Shown: positions 14,401 through 24,261 of the stretch, one piece after another | Layout of the letters: each line of letters begins with the position of its first letter | Position numbering within the stretch: the first letter of the stretch is position 1 | From: Amborella trichopoda | Lineage: Eukaryota > Streptophyta > Magnoliopsida > Amborellales > Amborellaceae | DNA: 64,000 nt | Assembly: GCF_000471905.2 (NCBI RefSeq) | Contig: NW_006499776.1 | Span: 813,166-877,165, forward strand | Direction: 5' to 3' | Notes under the pieces: model-generated | Databases searched by the model: none | What the model saw: only the letters and a program-made list of their open reading frames with translations | What the model was told of the DNA's origin: nothing | Translations under genes and position numbers: made by a program

Positions 14401-14868
14401 GGCTGAGCAATGTATGCTGATCGAGTATGGATCGAGGCTGAGCAATGTATGCTGATCGAGTATGGATCGAGGTTGAGCAGTTTTAGGTCATGCAGAATGG
14501 TCCGAGGCTGCGCTGTTTAGGGGGTCATGCAATATGAATCGAGGCTGTGCTGTTTAGGATCATGCAGTAAGGACCAAGCTTGAGGAGTTGAAGGTCATGT
14601 AGTATGGCTCGAGGCTGAGCAGTTTCGGTCACGTGTATTAACCGAGGCTGAGCAGTTTAGAGTCAATCAGTATGGACTGAGGCTGAGCAGTATATGGTCA
14701 TCTAGTATGGATCGACGCGGAGCAATTTAGAACCATGTTGTATAGACCAAGTCTGAGAAGTTTAGCATCATCAAGTATGGACCTATACTGAACAATTTAG
14801 GGTCATCCAGTATGGACCAAAGTTGAGCAATTTTGGGTCTTGCAGTATCGACCAAGGTTGAGCAGTTT
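11496..14868. repeat. satellite higher-order copy 3
   Basis: This copy is colinear with about 5010-8190 of copy 1 and, in its first part, with copy 2 at an offset of about 2012 (9824 to 11837), rising to about 2360 after the deletion in copy 2 (10299 to 12659). It starts in the middle of the unit. This implies unequal exchange in register with the 35-bp monomer. Confidence 0.83.
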
Positions 14869-15198
14869 AGGGTCATTTAGTATGGATCAAGGCTGAGTAG
14901 TATACGGTCATGCAATATGGATCGACGCTGAGTAGTTTAGGGTCATGCAGCATGGACTTAAGCTAAGCAGTTTAGGGTATACGCTTCGGACCGAGGCAGA
15001 GCAGGTTAGCGTGATGCAGAATGGATCGAGGTTGAGCAATTTAGCATCATCCGGTATTGACCGAGGCTGAACAATTTAGGGTCATGCAGTATGGACCGAT
15101 GCTGAGCAGTTTAGGGTCATGCAATATGGACCGAGACTGATTGGCTTAGGGTCATTGAGTATGTACCGAGGCTGAGCAACTTACGCTCTTCCAGTACG

Positions 15199-15960
15199 GA
15201 CCGAAGGTGAGCAGTTTTGGGTGAAGTAGTATGGACTGAGGCTGAGCAATTTAGGGTCATGCATTATGAACCAAGGCTAAGCTGTTTAGGGTCAGGCATT
15301 ATGGATCAAGGCTAAGGAGCTTAGGGTCATGCAGTAGAGATCGAGGCTGACAAGTTAAGGGTCATGCAGTGTGGACCGAGGCTAAACAGCTTAGGGTCAT
15401 GTAGTATGGAACGAGGCTGAGCAGTATAGGGTCATGCAGTAAAGATAGATGCTGAGAACTTTAGGGTCATGCATATTGACCTAAGCTGAGCAGGTTAAGA
15501 TGATGCAGTAAGGACAAAGGTTGAGCGGTTTATCATCAAGCTATATGGACCAAGGCTGAGCAGTTTAGCATCATCCAGTATGGACCGCGGCTGAACAATT
15601 TGGGGTCATGCAGTATGGACCAAGGCTGAGCAGTGTATCTTGATCTAGTATGGACCGAGGCTAAGCAGTTTTGGGTCATGCAGAATGGACCAAGGCTGCG
15701 CTGTTTAGGGTCATGCAATATGAATCGAGGCTGTGCTATTTAGAATCATGCAGTAAGGACCGGGACTGAGGAGTTGAAGTCATGCAGTATGGCTCGAGGC
15801 TGAGCAGTTTAGGGTCACGTAGTATGGACCGAGGCAGAGCAGTTTAGGGTCTATCATTATGGACCGAGGCTAAGCAGTTTAGGGTCATGCAGTATGAATC
15901 GACGCGGAGCAATTTAGTGTCATGTTGTATGGACTAAGTCTAGGAAGTTTTGCATCATCA
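15199..15960. repeat. partial fourth higher-order segment
   Basis: The run of variants beginning GACCGAAGGTGAGCAG and including TTTATCATCAAGC matches 13976-14790 (offset about 1223) and 7350-8150 of copy 1. It is the last recognisable block before the array ends. Confidence 0.75.
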
Positions 15961-16119
15961 AGTATGGACCTATCACTACTACTGGACGATGGTATCAATA
16001 CCAAACAGCTTGACACGATGGCTAGTCTGTCGTGGGGTAAGATAGGCACGGTAACTCTGACCAGTACAATGGCTAGACGACAAGACTACCATGATAATGC
16101 TTGTCCTAATCTCCCTTGG

Positions 16120-16405
16120 TCAAATGAGAAAGGAAGAAGAAAGAAGAGGGAAAAGAAAAAAAGGCAAAAGAGAAAATAGAAGAAGAGAGAAGGGGAAGAA
16201 AAGAGAAGAGAGAAAAAGGAGAGAGAAAAGAAAGAGAGAAAGAGAAAACAAGAATAGAATGGGAGAAGGAAAAGAAAGGAAAAAGAAAGAAGAAAAAGGT
16301 AGAAAGGTAGAAAGAGAAGGAAGAGGCAGAAGAGAGAGGAAGATAGAGTAAGACGAGAGAAGAACTGAGAAAGAAGAGAGAGAAGAGAGAAAGGAAGAGA
16401 AAGAA
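16120..16405 (+). repeat. purine-rich (GA/GGAA) low-complexity block
   Basis: The plus strand is almost entirely A and G. Opposed long open frames on both strands are products of base composition. The matching position of the B 3' LTR is also CT-rich on its sense strand. Confidence 0.85.
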
Positions 16406-16409
16406 AAGG

Positions 16410-16895
16410 GAAACGTGGACGGCGATGGACTTGCACCGTCCATGACAGTTGAGAGAAAAGAGGAAGGCACATGGATGACGATGAGCTTCTGCCGTCCCTA
16501 ACGAAGAGAGAGGAAGGGCAAAGAAAAACACAAACGGCGATATGCCTTCACCACCCATGACAAAAGAGGGAGAGAGGATGAGAACATGAACAACGATGTG
16601 CTTCCTCTGTCTATGACGAAGATATGATGAGAGAGAAGACATGGATGATAATGGGCTTCTGTCGTCCATGATAAAGAGATGGTGAGAGAGAAGATACGGA
16701 CGACGATGAGCTTTCATCGTCTATGACAAAGAAAAATGGAGAGAGAAGACACAGACGGTGACGAGCTTCAGCCATCCATGATGAAGAAAAGAGGAGAGAG
16801 AAGACACAGACAGTGATGAACTTCAGCCGTCCATAACAGAGGTGATGAGACGAGAGAAAATACGGACTGCCATGACCTTCTGTCTTCCATGACAA
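16410..16895 (-). repeat. LTR minisatellite of element A, period about 54-59 bp
   Basis: About eight diverged units recur with the core GACGATGAGCTTCTGCCGTC flanked by GAGAGAGAAGA. Cores lie near 16486, 16545, 16601, 16655, 16709, 16765, 16820 and 16877. It is the same family as the 54-bp array in the B 3' LTR, seen from the other strand. Each core has inverted arms (GGACGG and CCGTCC type). Confidence 0.8.
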
Positions 16896-17094
16896 AGAGA
16901 AAAGGATACTCAAATAGTGGCTCAGCCTGCCACGGGTTAAGGCCCGGCCCACTTTATGCATGCTAGAGGAATTCATCATGCCCGGCAATAGACCTCATTG
17001 TGCATGAAGGGTAAAGAAAAGGAACATGGAGAAAGAAGGAGGAAGAAAACAAAAGGCACACACAACGAAGACCCTCTGCCATGCATGTTGGAGA

Positions 17095-17330
17095 AGAGGG
17101 ACCAAAAAAAAAAAAAGGAAGAAACATAGATCACAAGAAGAGAGAGAAAGAAATAGATGAGAGGAGAGAAAAAGAGATAGATGAGAGAAGGAGAGAGAAA
17201 GAGATAGATGAGAGAAGAGAGAAAGAGTTATATGAGAGGAGGAGAGAGAAAAAGATAAATAAGAGGAGAGAGAAAAAGATAGATGAGAGGAGGAGAGAGA
17301 AAGAGATAGATGAGAGAGAAAATTACTTTA
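17095..17330 (+). repeat. GAGAGAAAGAGATAGAT-type short tandem repeat
   Basis: Units of roughly 24-30 bp built from GAGAGAAAGAGATAGATGA repeat about eight times. An open frame through it (RREKEIDE repeats) is a by-product. It lies in the A LTR just downstream of the TATA/poly(A) region in LTR sense. Confidence 0.85.
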
Positions 17331-17411
17331 CCAAATGGTATCAACATTTTTCTTCTGTCTCCTCTCTCTCTCTTCAAGATGCACCCACGATTTCAAGGAA
17401 AAATCTCAAAT

Positions 17412-17417
17412 TTTATT
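17412..17417 (-). other. LTR poly(A) signal AATAAA, element A
   Basis: AATAAA on the minus strand lies about 50 bp downstream of the TATA box. The same spacing is seen in both B LTRs, so the R region is probably very short. Confidence 0.55.
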
Positions 17418-17465
17418 CATGAATGTGAAGAATGAAGGGGTCCCTTAACAATTAGGTTTAGCACG

Positions 17466-17475
17466 TATTTATAGA
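17466..17475 (-). promoter_or_regulatory. LTR TATA box, element A
   Basis: The minus strand reads TTCTATAAATA. It sits in a block conserved in all LTRs of the family, next to the CCCATGTTTGGG-like stretch. Confidence 0.65.
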
Positions 17476-18687
17476 ATTGGGCCCACACATGGGTGGATGG
17501 CAAAAAACTAGCTTAATTGATAATAATTACAATTTTGAATTAAAGAAAAATATAAAAAAAGGGTTCAAAATGACATTTGCCCTTTCCTAACAATACGTGG
17601 AATTTCAAAATAGTCCTTGTTACTGCCCTAAAACGTGCATGATCTTCCATGAGTGATTCGGGGTTGCTACGACGCTCGTTTTCTCCTTGTTACTTTCTCA
17701 TTGGTCTTGGCATGACGATCGATTTTCTCTCTAGATTTTCTCCTTGCTCAGGCATCATTCTGGGGCATGCCACATATCAAAATGCTCATCTTGACGAGAC
17801 GAACACACTTCAAAATGTTTGGGAGCGATTTGAGTCAAAATGAGTGAGATATAGCTCCCAAAAGTCACTGCCCGAGACTGCAAAATCAGTCACCATTAAT
17901 GGTGTTTTGGTACAGGGAGGGCACACGTGAATAGTGTGCAGCCTACCCCATTTTAATGTTTCACCCATATCTTTGTTCTAACACATATGTTTGAGTTGAA
18001 ACTTTACCAACGTAGGTTTTGACCATGCTAGATCCAATGGTGGTGGTCCCACAGCAATTTGAGGTACCAAAGATAGAGTTTTAGTCAGGGTGCTAGAGGT
18101 TGATTTTTTTGAAAATATTTTATTCGTCTGCACTGTCTTAACCATGTCGGATTGCTACGAAATTTGGCAAATGGCCTTTTGAAGTCCTTTGAAAGATTTC
18201 CACCCATTCTAGGGAAATTCCGAGACTGTCCAAAATTCCACTATATGCCTGAGCTTTATTGACCTTGTCATGCCCCAAGAATTTACAATACTAATATTCC
18301 TAAGATGTGACAGTCAAAACATATATACATCTCTTTTAAGGACAAATTTACAATGGCAAATTCTTACAAAGTAACAAAAGAAAGTTTAAGAACGACTACA
18401 ATATCTTCTAGAGTTGATCCTGACGAGCACTTAAAATGAAACCGCAGTTATCCTAAAAAAAATGTTTACCATAATTTGATGAGTTTGGCTACTCAGTAAG
18501 TGATCATCATAATCCTAAAAATAGTCATGGTTGAAGGATATCAATATTTTCAAAAAGGAGATCTATTAACTAAAAATGCATCAACAGTTTCACTTTAAAA
18601 AATGCATAATTAAGTATAATTCGAATAATTGAAATGTGTATAAGATTTTAACGTCAGTGCATAATTCAAAATATTTCACAAAATATA

Positions 18688-18900
18688 CTACTGGCGTCCC
18701 AAGTAGGTCACCTATATACCCCATCAGCGTCCTGATGGGTCCACTTAATCCTTATCGGCGTCCCAAATAGGTCCACGTAATCCCTGCAGGTGTACTTATA
18801 CGTCACCAGCGTACCGGATGAGTCCACTTAATCCCTACCAGCGTACCAGATAGATCCACTTATGCCTCACAAACGAACCGGATGAGTCCACTTGCATACT
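18688..18900. repeat. about 32-bp tandem repeat inside the solo LTR
   Basis: Six diverged units carry the core GCGTCCTGATGGGTCCACTT followed by AATCC. Variants include GGCGTCCCAAATAGGTCC and GCGTACCGGATGAGTCC. Confidence 0.75.
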
Positions 18901-19485
18901 TAAAGTATTTCTAAATCTCTTTAAACATTTGAAAGCAGCAATATCATGTACTTAACATATCACTGAAATTATTAATATGAATTTCACTGAAACCATTAAT
19001 AACATTCACTTTCAATAACATTTCAAAAATAACCAGTCAAATATTTTGGGCTCAATTTTAGAAAGGTAGCAGTTCATAAAGACATTCTAGCATAATCGCC
19101 AATCTAATATGTATAGAAAAACTCTTATAGAAATTCAAGAATACGGAATTATTACAATTTATGGGATGTCAATTTGCAAATAAACATTTCACAGACAATG
19201 CTATAATCAAATGAAAAAATATCAGTTTTCAAATAATATGGCAGTCATTTGCAAATGAATTTTACAATGTCTAAATATTCAAAAAACAGTAGAAAGAAAT
19301 CTCATAATTTTACTAAAAGCAGAAATATCACATTTATTTCTAATAATTTTACAGCATCTAAAATTTTCTAACAATAGACAAGAAAAATAAAGAAATTTAT
19401 TTCTTAGAATTTACAGCATTTAAAATTTCTAACATAAATAAAAAATCACAATGTTACTAAAAAGATCATTTTTCAAAATAATGAG

Positions 19486-19511
19486 NNNNNNNNNNNNNNN
19501 NNNNNNNNNNN
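19486..19511. other. assembly gap, 26 N
   Basis: A run of 26 N lies within the solo LTR, so the stated solo LTR length depends on the gap size being right. Confidence 1.
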
Positions 19512-19932
19512 CAAGATAATGAAGTCACTTACCTAAAATATTTGAGAGGGAGCTTCCAATAAAAATTCGGCTAAAAAGAGGAGCTCACTGTGTTTGTAAG
19601 AGGGAGAGCGAGAAAGGAGTTGTTAGGCGACGTCTTACCTTTCGTCCTATTTAATTTCAGTAAAACACCTCCACCTCATACATGAGGTGTAGCATTAATA
19701 GTAAACCTCTAATTCTTATAACCCACGTCCACTAAAGGACATGGCAAACGGTAAGAAAAGTGAAGGGTAAAACGATATACAAGTAATGATGGTCCCTAAG
19801 GACCATAATGCCTATATGAACGATCATACTAAAAAGAGTTTTTCTTTTTTTTTAAAGTTTAGGATTGTTATAGACCTGCTTCCTCTTTATTTCGCATCGG
19901 GGACCCAAGGTGCTGAAAAATGTCTTCAAACA

Positions 19933-21160
19933 ACTTGCCCCGCCGAGTGTTTTGCTTCGAGAGAAACGAGAAAGACAACATTCAAAAACTTTCCTTAGCT
20001 TTATTCCTTTTTTCTTCCTAGCCACAAGACCACGTGAACGCCGAGGAGATATCCATGTAATGTTGTAACTAAGATGCTCAGACATTTGGATGCAATGTGT
20101 AGGCCCATCCGTGGAGACTGTAGTGGGAGAAGAGACTTTTTTGAGGGATCCTATCAAAGTCCTCACCCTCGCGTGGACTGTTTGTGATTTTGACTGTTGA
20201 GGATTTTGTAACGACCTCGTTGGTCAGAATCAAGCCTGTATGGCAGTCGAGTGTCATGCTGAAGGGCATAGCATTTGTTCTGGGTTTGTTTGTATCCTCT
20301 GGTCTTGGTCCACGTTTCGAGGATTTTATTTTGCTTATTCAGGATGGTTTGTTGAAGGGCCTTCTGTTGGCATCGTCTGCGTTATGCACCAAATATTCCT
20401 TGACGGGTAGACTGCCTCAGTTTATCGAGGTGATCAGCTTTGGGTATAGCCCTTGCCTACTGCTAGCAGTTTCAACAATCAAAATACCTCTCTTCTTTGT
20501 GTGAGTTGACCCCTGAGGATTCAGTCCTAATTGCTGCATAATAGGTCCAAAGTCATGGCTGACTTATCCTTCTTGGAGAATCTTCAACATCTTGGAGTGC
20601 ATTAGTGACCTCCTAGGAATGATGCACTTCTTCATGAGACTTGTCTTGCCTTCTTGGCAAGTTTTCTATCCTTTGAGTCCTTTCAAAAAATGGACTTAAG
20701 CTGTCGAAATCTTTCCTTGATGCTTGTCTTTTTGGGTCCTGGTAGCAAAGTGATCACCTCCGGGGTTTTCTTTGGAATGTTGGCCGAAGTGGCCTTTGAG
20801 AGGTATGCTGCATCAAACTGGTTATTGATCCAATGCCCTTCGTAGGTTTTCACTTGGATTTGGGATGTGGCACCATAGATATGGTTTTCACCAACCTGCT
20901 TTTATTTTTGGCTCTTTTCCCATGACCTTTTGGCAATGTCCACCCTTATTCTTTCAGTTTTACTCACGGCACCCTTTTCAGGTTTTCACTGTGCTCAGGT
21001 TTTTATTCACGGAACTCTTTTACTTATGGTTTCGTGACCATGCCCATTCATCATTTTTACTCATGGAATTCCCTTGACCAGGTGTACACCATGTTCGTAA
21101 TTCTTTTTTTTTCTCTTCTTCTTCTTCTTTTTTTTTTATTTTTTATTTTTTTTATTTTTT
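19933..21160 (-). other. distal 3' region of element A, next to the 3' LTR
   Basis: This is non-coding sequence matched by 44275-45356 in B. The block 20040-20240 (AGTCCTCACCC…, CGTGGAGACT…) matches B 45070-45310 in reverse. The stretch at 20880-21090 has diverged units of about 30 bp with a CATGG…TTTACTCATGG pattern, seen in B at 44290-44530 as GAGTAAAA units. A poly(T)/CTT tract fills 21104-21160. The short sequence before the LTR on the minus strand, GGCGGGGCAAG, may be the polypurine tract. Confidence 0.7.
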
Positions 21161-21975
21161 TGTGAAGGCGTCTTTAAGGTCGAGCCTCCGGGACTTTTGC
21201 GAAGCCTTTTAACATCATGCGGTCAGAACGTGCACCATGGTTTAAGGTCATACAACTAGACCGTATTAGAGATGGATGTCAGTCTATGTAGGCTAGGGAA
21301 TGAGTATGGTGGTGGTTTGACTCAATTTGGGGAAATGGCACGAGGCTACCCATGAAAGATGGATAGTGTATGAATGGAAGGTGGAAAGTGGCAACCCCCT
21401 AGCAGAAGGTGAGTATGGATGGCGGGATGGCTCGCCATTTTATGAGCATGGGTTATACTCATTGGGAAATGATGAATGGCAGTGAAGAAAGATGAATTTA
21501 CTGCGGACTTGATGAAAGTGGTGTACGCACAAGATCGGATCGGTTAGGGAACGCGTGAGTAAATATGCACGTAAAGGGCATGTGCGCATTTGTGAGGGTG
21601 AATTTATTGTCATGCCTCCTAGACCTGTGCAGAGCAGTTTAACGTCATGCGATCAGGACATGCACTATGGTTTTAGGTCACATAGCTTGGACCGTGGCTA
21701 TGCAGTTTAGAGTCATGCAGCTAAGTTCATGCAACTAGACCGCCGCTTCGGTTTAAGGTTACATAGTTTGGACCATGATGCTAAGCCTTTTAACGTCATG
21801 CTTATAGGACATGCACAATGGTTTAAGTTCATACAACTGGACCGTGGCTTTGCAGTTTAGAGTCATGCAACTAGGACCATACAGTTTAAGGTTTTGCAAC
21901 TAGACATCCACTGCAATTTAAGGTCATATAGTTCGGACCATGCAGTTTAGGGTTGTGCATCTAGACCATTGTGTG
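21161..21975. repeat. 35-bp-type array in the 3' region of element A
   Basis: Units of 29 to 35 bp share TTTAAGGTCATA…GGACC…GCAG, related to the big satellite. They lie at 21161-21300 and 21610-21975. Between them is a non-array island (21310-21600) that is conserved in B (43830-44165) and C (48975-49370). Confidence 0.85.
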
Positions 21976-22375
21976 GGTCGCCATGTAGGTGGAGCTCCAT
22001 GGGGAATAGATTGGGATGACAATCTGACTCCTTGGAATAGCAAGGGTTTAGATGGAAATGATAGACAAAAGAAGACTTCACTGGGGATTATGGGACAAGT
22101 ATGACTCCCTGAGGGTGAAATAGGCTTATGACAGGTCACCCGACTCCTTGGGGATGAGGTAGCATGGTGCAAAACAAGAAAGACCCTCTGGGGATTAAAG
22201 GGGTAAGCATGACTCTCTTGGCATACACCCAACTCCACTGGGGATAATAGGCTGTAGTACGATGTGATTCCTATTGGGGATGAAGGAGAGTGGCCTGCTC
22301 TAGACTTCATTGGGGATGACAAGTTACGGCTTGGGTGCAACTCCGCTGGGGATAGTGGTATGACATGCATGGTGG
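21976..22375. repeat. diverged CTCC…TGGGGAT repeats, element A
   Basis: The stretch repeats a motif of the form GACTCC-C/T-TTGGGGAT with spacers of about 30-50 bp (22035, 22075, 22105, 22160, 22190 and others). The same block adjoins the 35-bp arrays in B (42560-42840) and C (49970-50380). Confidence 0.7.
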
Positions 22376-22830
22376 AAACCAGGTGCTAGCACATGCACGT
22401 TGTTAGCATGAGAAGCATAACACAGGCGGCGATGACCATGGGCGGCAGCGGCATCGACACGTGCGACGTCAGCGTGAACGAAGATAACACACGCGGCAAG
22501 AACGTGCGCAGTGGTAATACATGCCATGGCAGACTTTGAGAACACAGCCAGCGCTGAGCACAACAGGCTCTAGCTCTCGAGAACGCAATCACCACTGGAA
22601 TTTCAAGAACACAACCGGTGCTGGGCATGAGTTGCAGAGACAGCACTCAACACAGACGATGCTGGGCTCTAAAGAACACAACCAGCACTGGGAATGGGTT
22701 ACAAAGATGGCCCTAAACACGGACAGTGCTGGGATCTCAAGAACACAGTCGGTGTTGGGAATGGTTACAGAGACGATGCTGAACTCAGCTGGTGCTGGGC
22801 TTTTTCGAGCCTCGATTTAAAACTCAACCC
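22376..22830. repeat. diverged CACAACCGGTGCTGGG repeats, element A
   Basis: Units of about 40 bp contain AAGAACACAACCGGTGCTGG or variants (22605, 22670, 22735, 22790). B has the reverse complement form at 42230-42560. Confidence 0.7.
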
Positions 22831-23590
22831 GGTCCTGGTTTTTGATGCATGGAATTTCATCAGCGGTGGTAAAACTTCATTCAGGTCTTGGTTCAGAGCC
22901 TGACCTGGTTCGGCCCTTCGTCATTTGGTCTCAAGTATGTGCCTGTCATTCCTCATTTGTGAGGGGTACTTGAGGAAAACGTTGCCTATATAAAGGGGGT
23001 AATCCCCCATTTCACCATTTTACGGAAGGAAAATTGGCTATGTCTTTTTAGCAGTGAGGGTGAGAGAGCTCTGGCGAGAACTCCGACAAGCACACGAATT
23101 AGGGAGTCTTTAGGAATTTGCTGGCAAGAAGGTTCCGGCTGAGAGGGTGGATCACCAGCCAAGGCACGCAAGGACCTTCACGAGGGTTACAATTGCCGCA
23201 ATTGAGGGAAATCAGAGTTTGCTGGGATTTCGGTAGTGGTTTTGGAGTACCAAGGAAGGGGAAAAAGGACAGAATTTGCAGCAGGGGGCTGCCTAGAAAC
23301 TTCCTGACTTTTCGCGAGTTTTCTGGTGGTGTGAAAGAAGGGGAGAGGTGTCACAGTAGGTTTCCGACAGGAGAGGGGAGTTTTGGGTGGTAAATAGAGA
23401 AGTCGCGGGGAGGCGAACAGTTGCTTAGAAGGTGAAGAGTAGCAGAGAAACAAAGGGTCGTTAGGAAATCGATCCATCGTAGGAAGACGAGGGGTCTTGG
23501 GATGGTGTAATGTCACCGGGGAGGCAACCGAAGGGTCACGGGAATTGAAGGGTCACAGGGAGACAAAGGGTTTTGAGGAAGCCGGGGAGT
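22831..23590 (-). other. middle 3' region of element A, no gene seen
   Basis: This is matched in part by B 41470-42230. On the minus strand the part 23400-23590 has short diverged units containing GTGACCCTTC and CTCCCCG. Open frames here are not conserved in B, so I see no gene. Confidence 0.6.
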
Positions 23591-23850
23591 CCCTGTCGCG
23601 AGCGAACATGCACGGCGATAGAGGACACAGTCGGTGTTAGCCCCTCACCAAACACAACGGGTGTTGGCCCTCAAGAAATGCAGTCGGCGCTGGGCCTTAG
23701 AAAAATAGCCTGCACTAGACTTTAGAAACACAGCCGGCATTGGTCATTGGGAGACACAGTCGGTGTGGTCCCTCAAGAAGCACAGCAGATGCTGGTCCTT
23801 TAAAACACTGCCGACTCTAGTTTCTCGTGACAGTTATCAGTGCCTAAGTC
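23591..23850. repeat. second block of GTCGGTGTTGG-type repeats, element A
   Basis: Five or six units with the core CACAGTCGGTGTTAGCCC or variants occur about every 35-45 bp. The B counterpart is 41280-41470. Confidence 0.65.
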
Positions 23851-24042
23851 ACGCATGGCCAGTGTCATGATGTGCACGATGCTAGCCATGTGCGGCGGTT
23901 GCAATTTGCTCATGCATGTTAGCAAGTTATACCCATCTGTGGTCATTCTTAGCACGCGAAGGTTGTTGAGCATGACACTGAGTCAAGGGCGGCGATGTTC
24001 CTGCACGGCGTTGACTTGGGTAGGCAAAGGGTGGTAACCAAT

Positions 24043-24225
24043 GGTAAGGCCTGGCTTAGGAAGCTTGTTGGAAGCCAAGTCCTCCAGCACAACAGTGAAG
24101 TCCATATTGTTCTGTGGAAGGGCATTCACTGTGAACAGGGTATGCTCTCCATCATAAGCCAGTTCCTTGCCAGAGAAGCCTTCTTTGTATGTCTAATATA
24201 CTCGATCAAAGCGCTTCACCTTCTC
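24043..24225 (-). pseudogene. argonaute (AGO4-clade) N-domain fragment carried by element A
   Basis: Read in the sense of element A, about 60 codons translate to a segment containing GKELAYDG and FTVNALPQNNMDFTVVLED. This closely resembles, from memory, the end of the N domain of plant AGO4/6/9 argonautes, where the pattern YDGEK-LFT--ALP-NKM-F-VVLE occurs. Argonautes of this clade bind 24-nt siRNAs and guide DNA methylation of transposons. Only this short piece is seen: no PAZ, MID or PIWI part. A TAG stop lies near its start. It sits about 300 bp downstream of the integrase stop, and element B has the same fragment in the same position and sense, so it was captured before the copies diverged. 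Differences between A and B are mostly amino-acid changing, so it is unlikely to be maintained as protein. Confidence 0.72.
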
Positions 24226-24261
24226 CTATTGTGAGAGCCACTTTTAGCATGTAAACGTCAT

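Larger units (their letters stand above)
1..15973. repeat. 35-bp satellite array, about 456 monomers
   Basis: The whole stretch is a head-to-tail array with a 35-bp period. A consensus-like monomer lies at 811-845; it begins TTTAGGGTCATGCAG and continues TATGGACCGAGGCTGAGCAG. Monomers commonly differ from this consensus at several positions, and a few are shortened or fused (for example around 2255-2275 and 2990-3000). The array is open at the left edge of the window and stops at about 15973 inside a monomer, where LTR sequence of element A begins. Because 35 is not a multiple of 3, the reading frame rotates every three monomers, which explains the many 60-90-codon open frames here; none looks like a gene. 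The unit resembles the 35-bp units in the 3' regions of the gypsy elements downstream. Confidence 0.97.
18266..19872. mobile_element. solo LTR, 1607 bp, with perfect 5-bp target duplication
   Basis: An AT-rich insertion begins TGTCATGCCCCAAG and ends GATTGTTATA. It is flanked by GACCT at 18261-18265 and GACCT at 19873-19877. When the insertion and one GACCT are removed, the flanks join into sequence matching the B and C LTRs (…GTCAATAAAGC…), which proves the insertion site. No coding sequence lies inside. The termini resemble LTRs beginning TGTCA and ending TTACA, but the lineage and orientation are unassigned. It contains a 26-bp N gap. Confidence 0.82.
15974..19932 (-). repeat. 3' LTR of element A, truncated, with nested solo LTR
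   Basis: On the minus strand the LTR begins TGTTTGAAGACA at 19932, matching the LTR starts of B (TGTTGGAAGATA at 29790) and C (TGTTGGAACG at 59097). It contains the conserved TATA and poly(A) stretch, a GA-rich block and hairpin-forming minisatellite repeats. It ends at 15974 against the satellite, in sequence matching about 48260 of the B 3' LTR, so roughly the last 600 bp are missing. A 1.6-kb insertion (18266-19877) interrupts it; without that the remnant is about 2.35 kb. Confidence 0.85.

Noticed and set aside
1756..15718. Many 60-94-codon open frames on both strands within the first 16 kb, with recurring WTEAEQFRVMQYGPRLSS-like peptides
   Set aside because: They are translations of the 35-bp repeat; the frame cycles every 105 bp, and both strands are open equally. 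No start context or unique sequence is present.
1..15973. CRISPR-like regular spacing
   Set aside because: There are no unique spacers between conserved repeats. The whole 35-bp unit is repeated and varies by point changes, as in a eukaryotic satellite.
16086..16717. Long overlapping open frames (up to 203 codons) on both strands
   Set aside because: They arise from purine/pyrimidine strand bias and minisatellite units, and give Ser/Leu/Phe or Lys/Arg/Glu runs.
18266..19872. Host intergenic DNA
   Set aside because: The perfect GACCT duplication and restored LTR homology after removal show that it is an insertion.
24001..24234. Antisense open frames containing LQHNSEVH(I/V)VLWKGIHCE in A (plus) and B (minus, 41031-41273)
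   Set aside because: They looked conserved at first, but the opposite (element-sense) strand gives the argonaute-like reading with family-typical residues. The antisense frame is its shadow.
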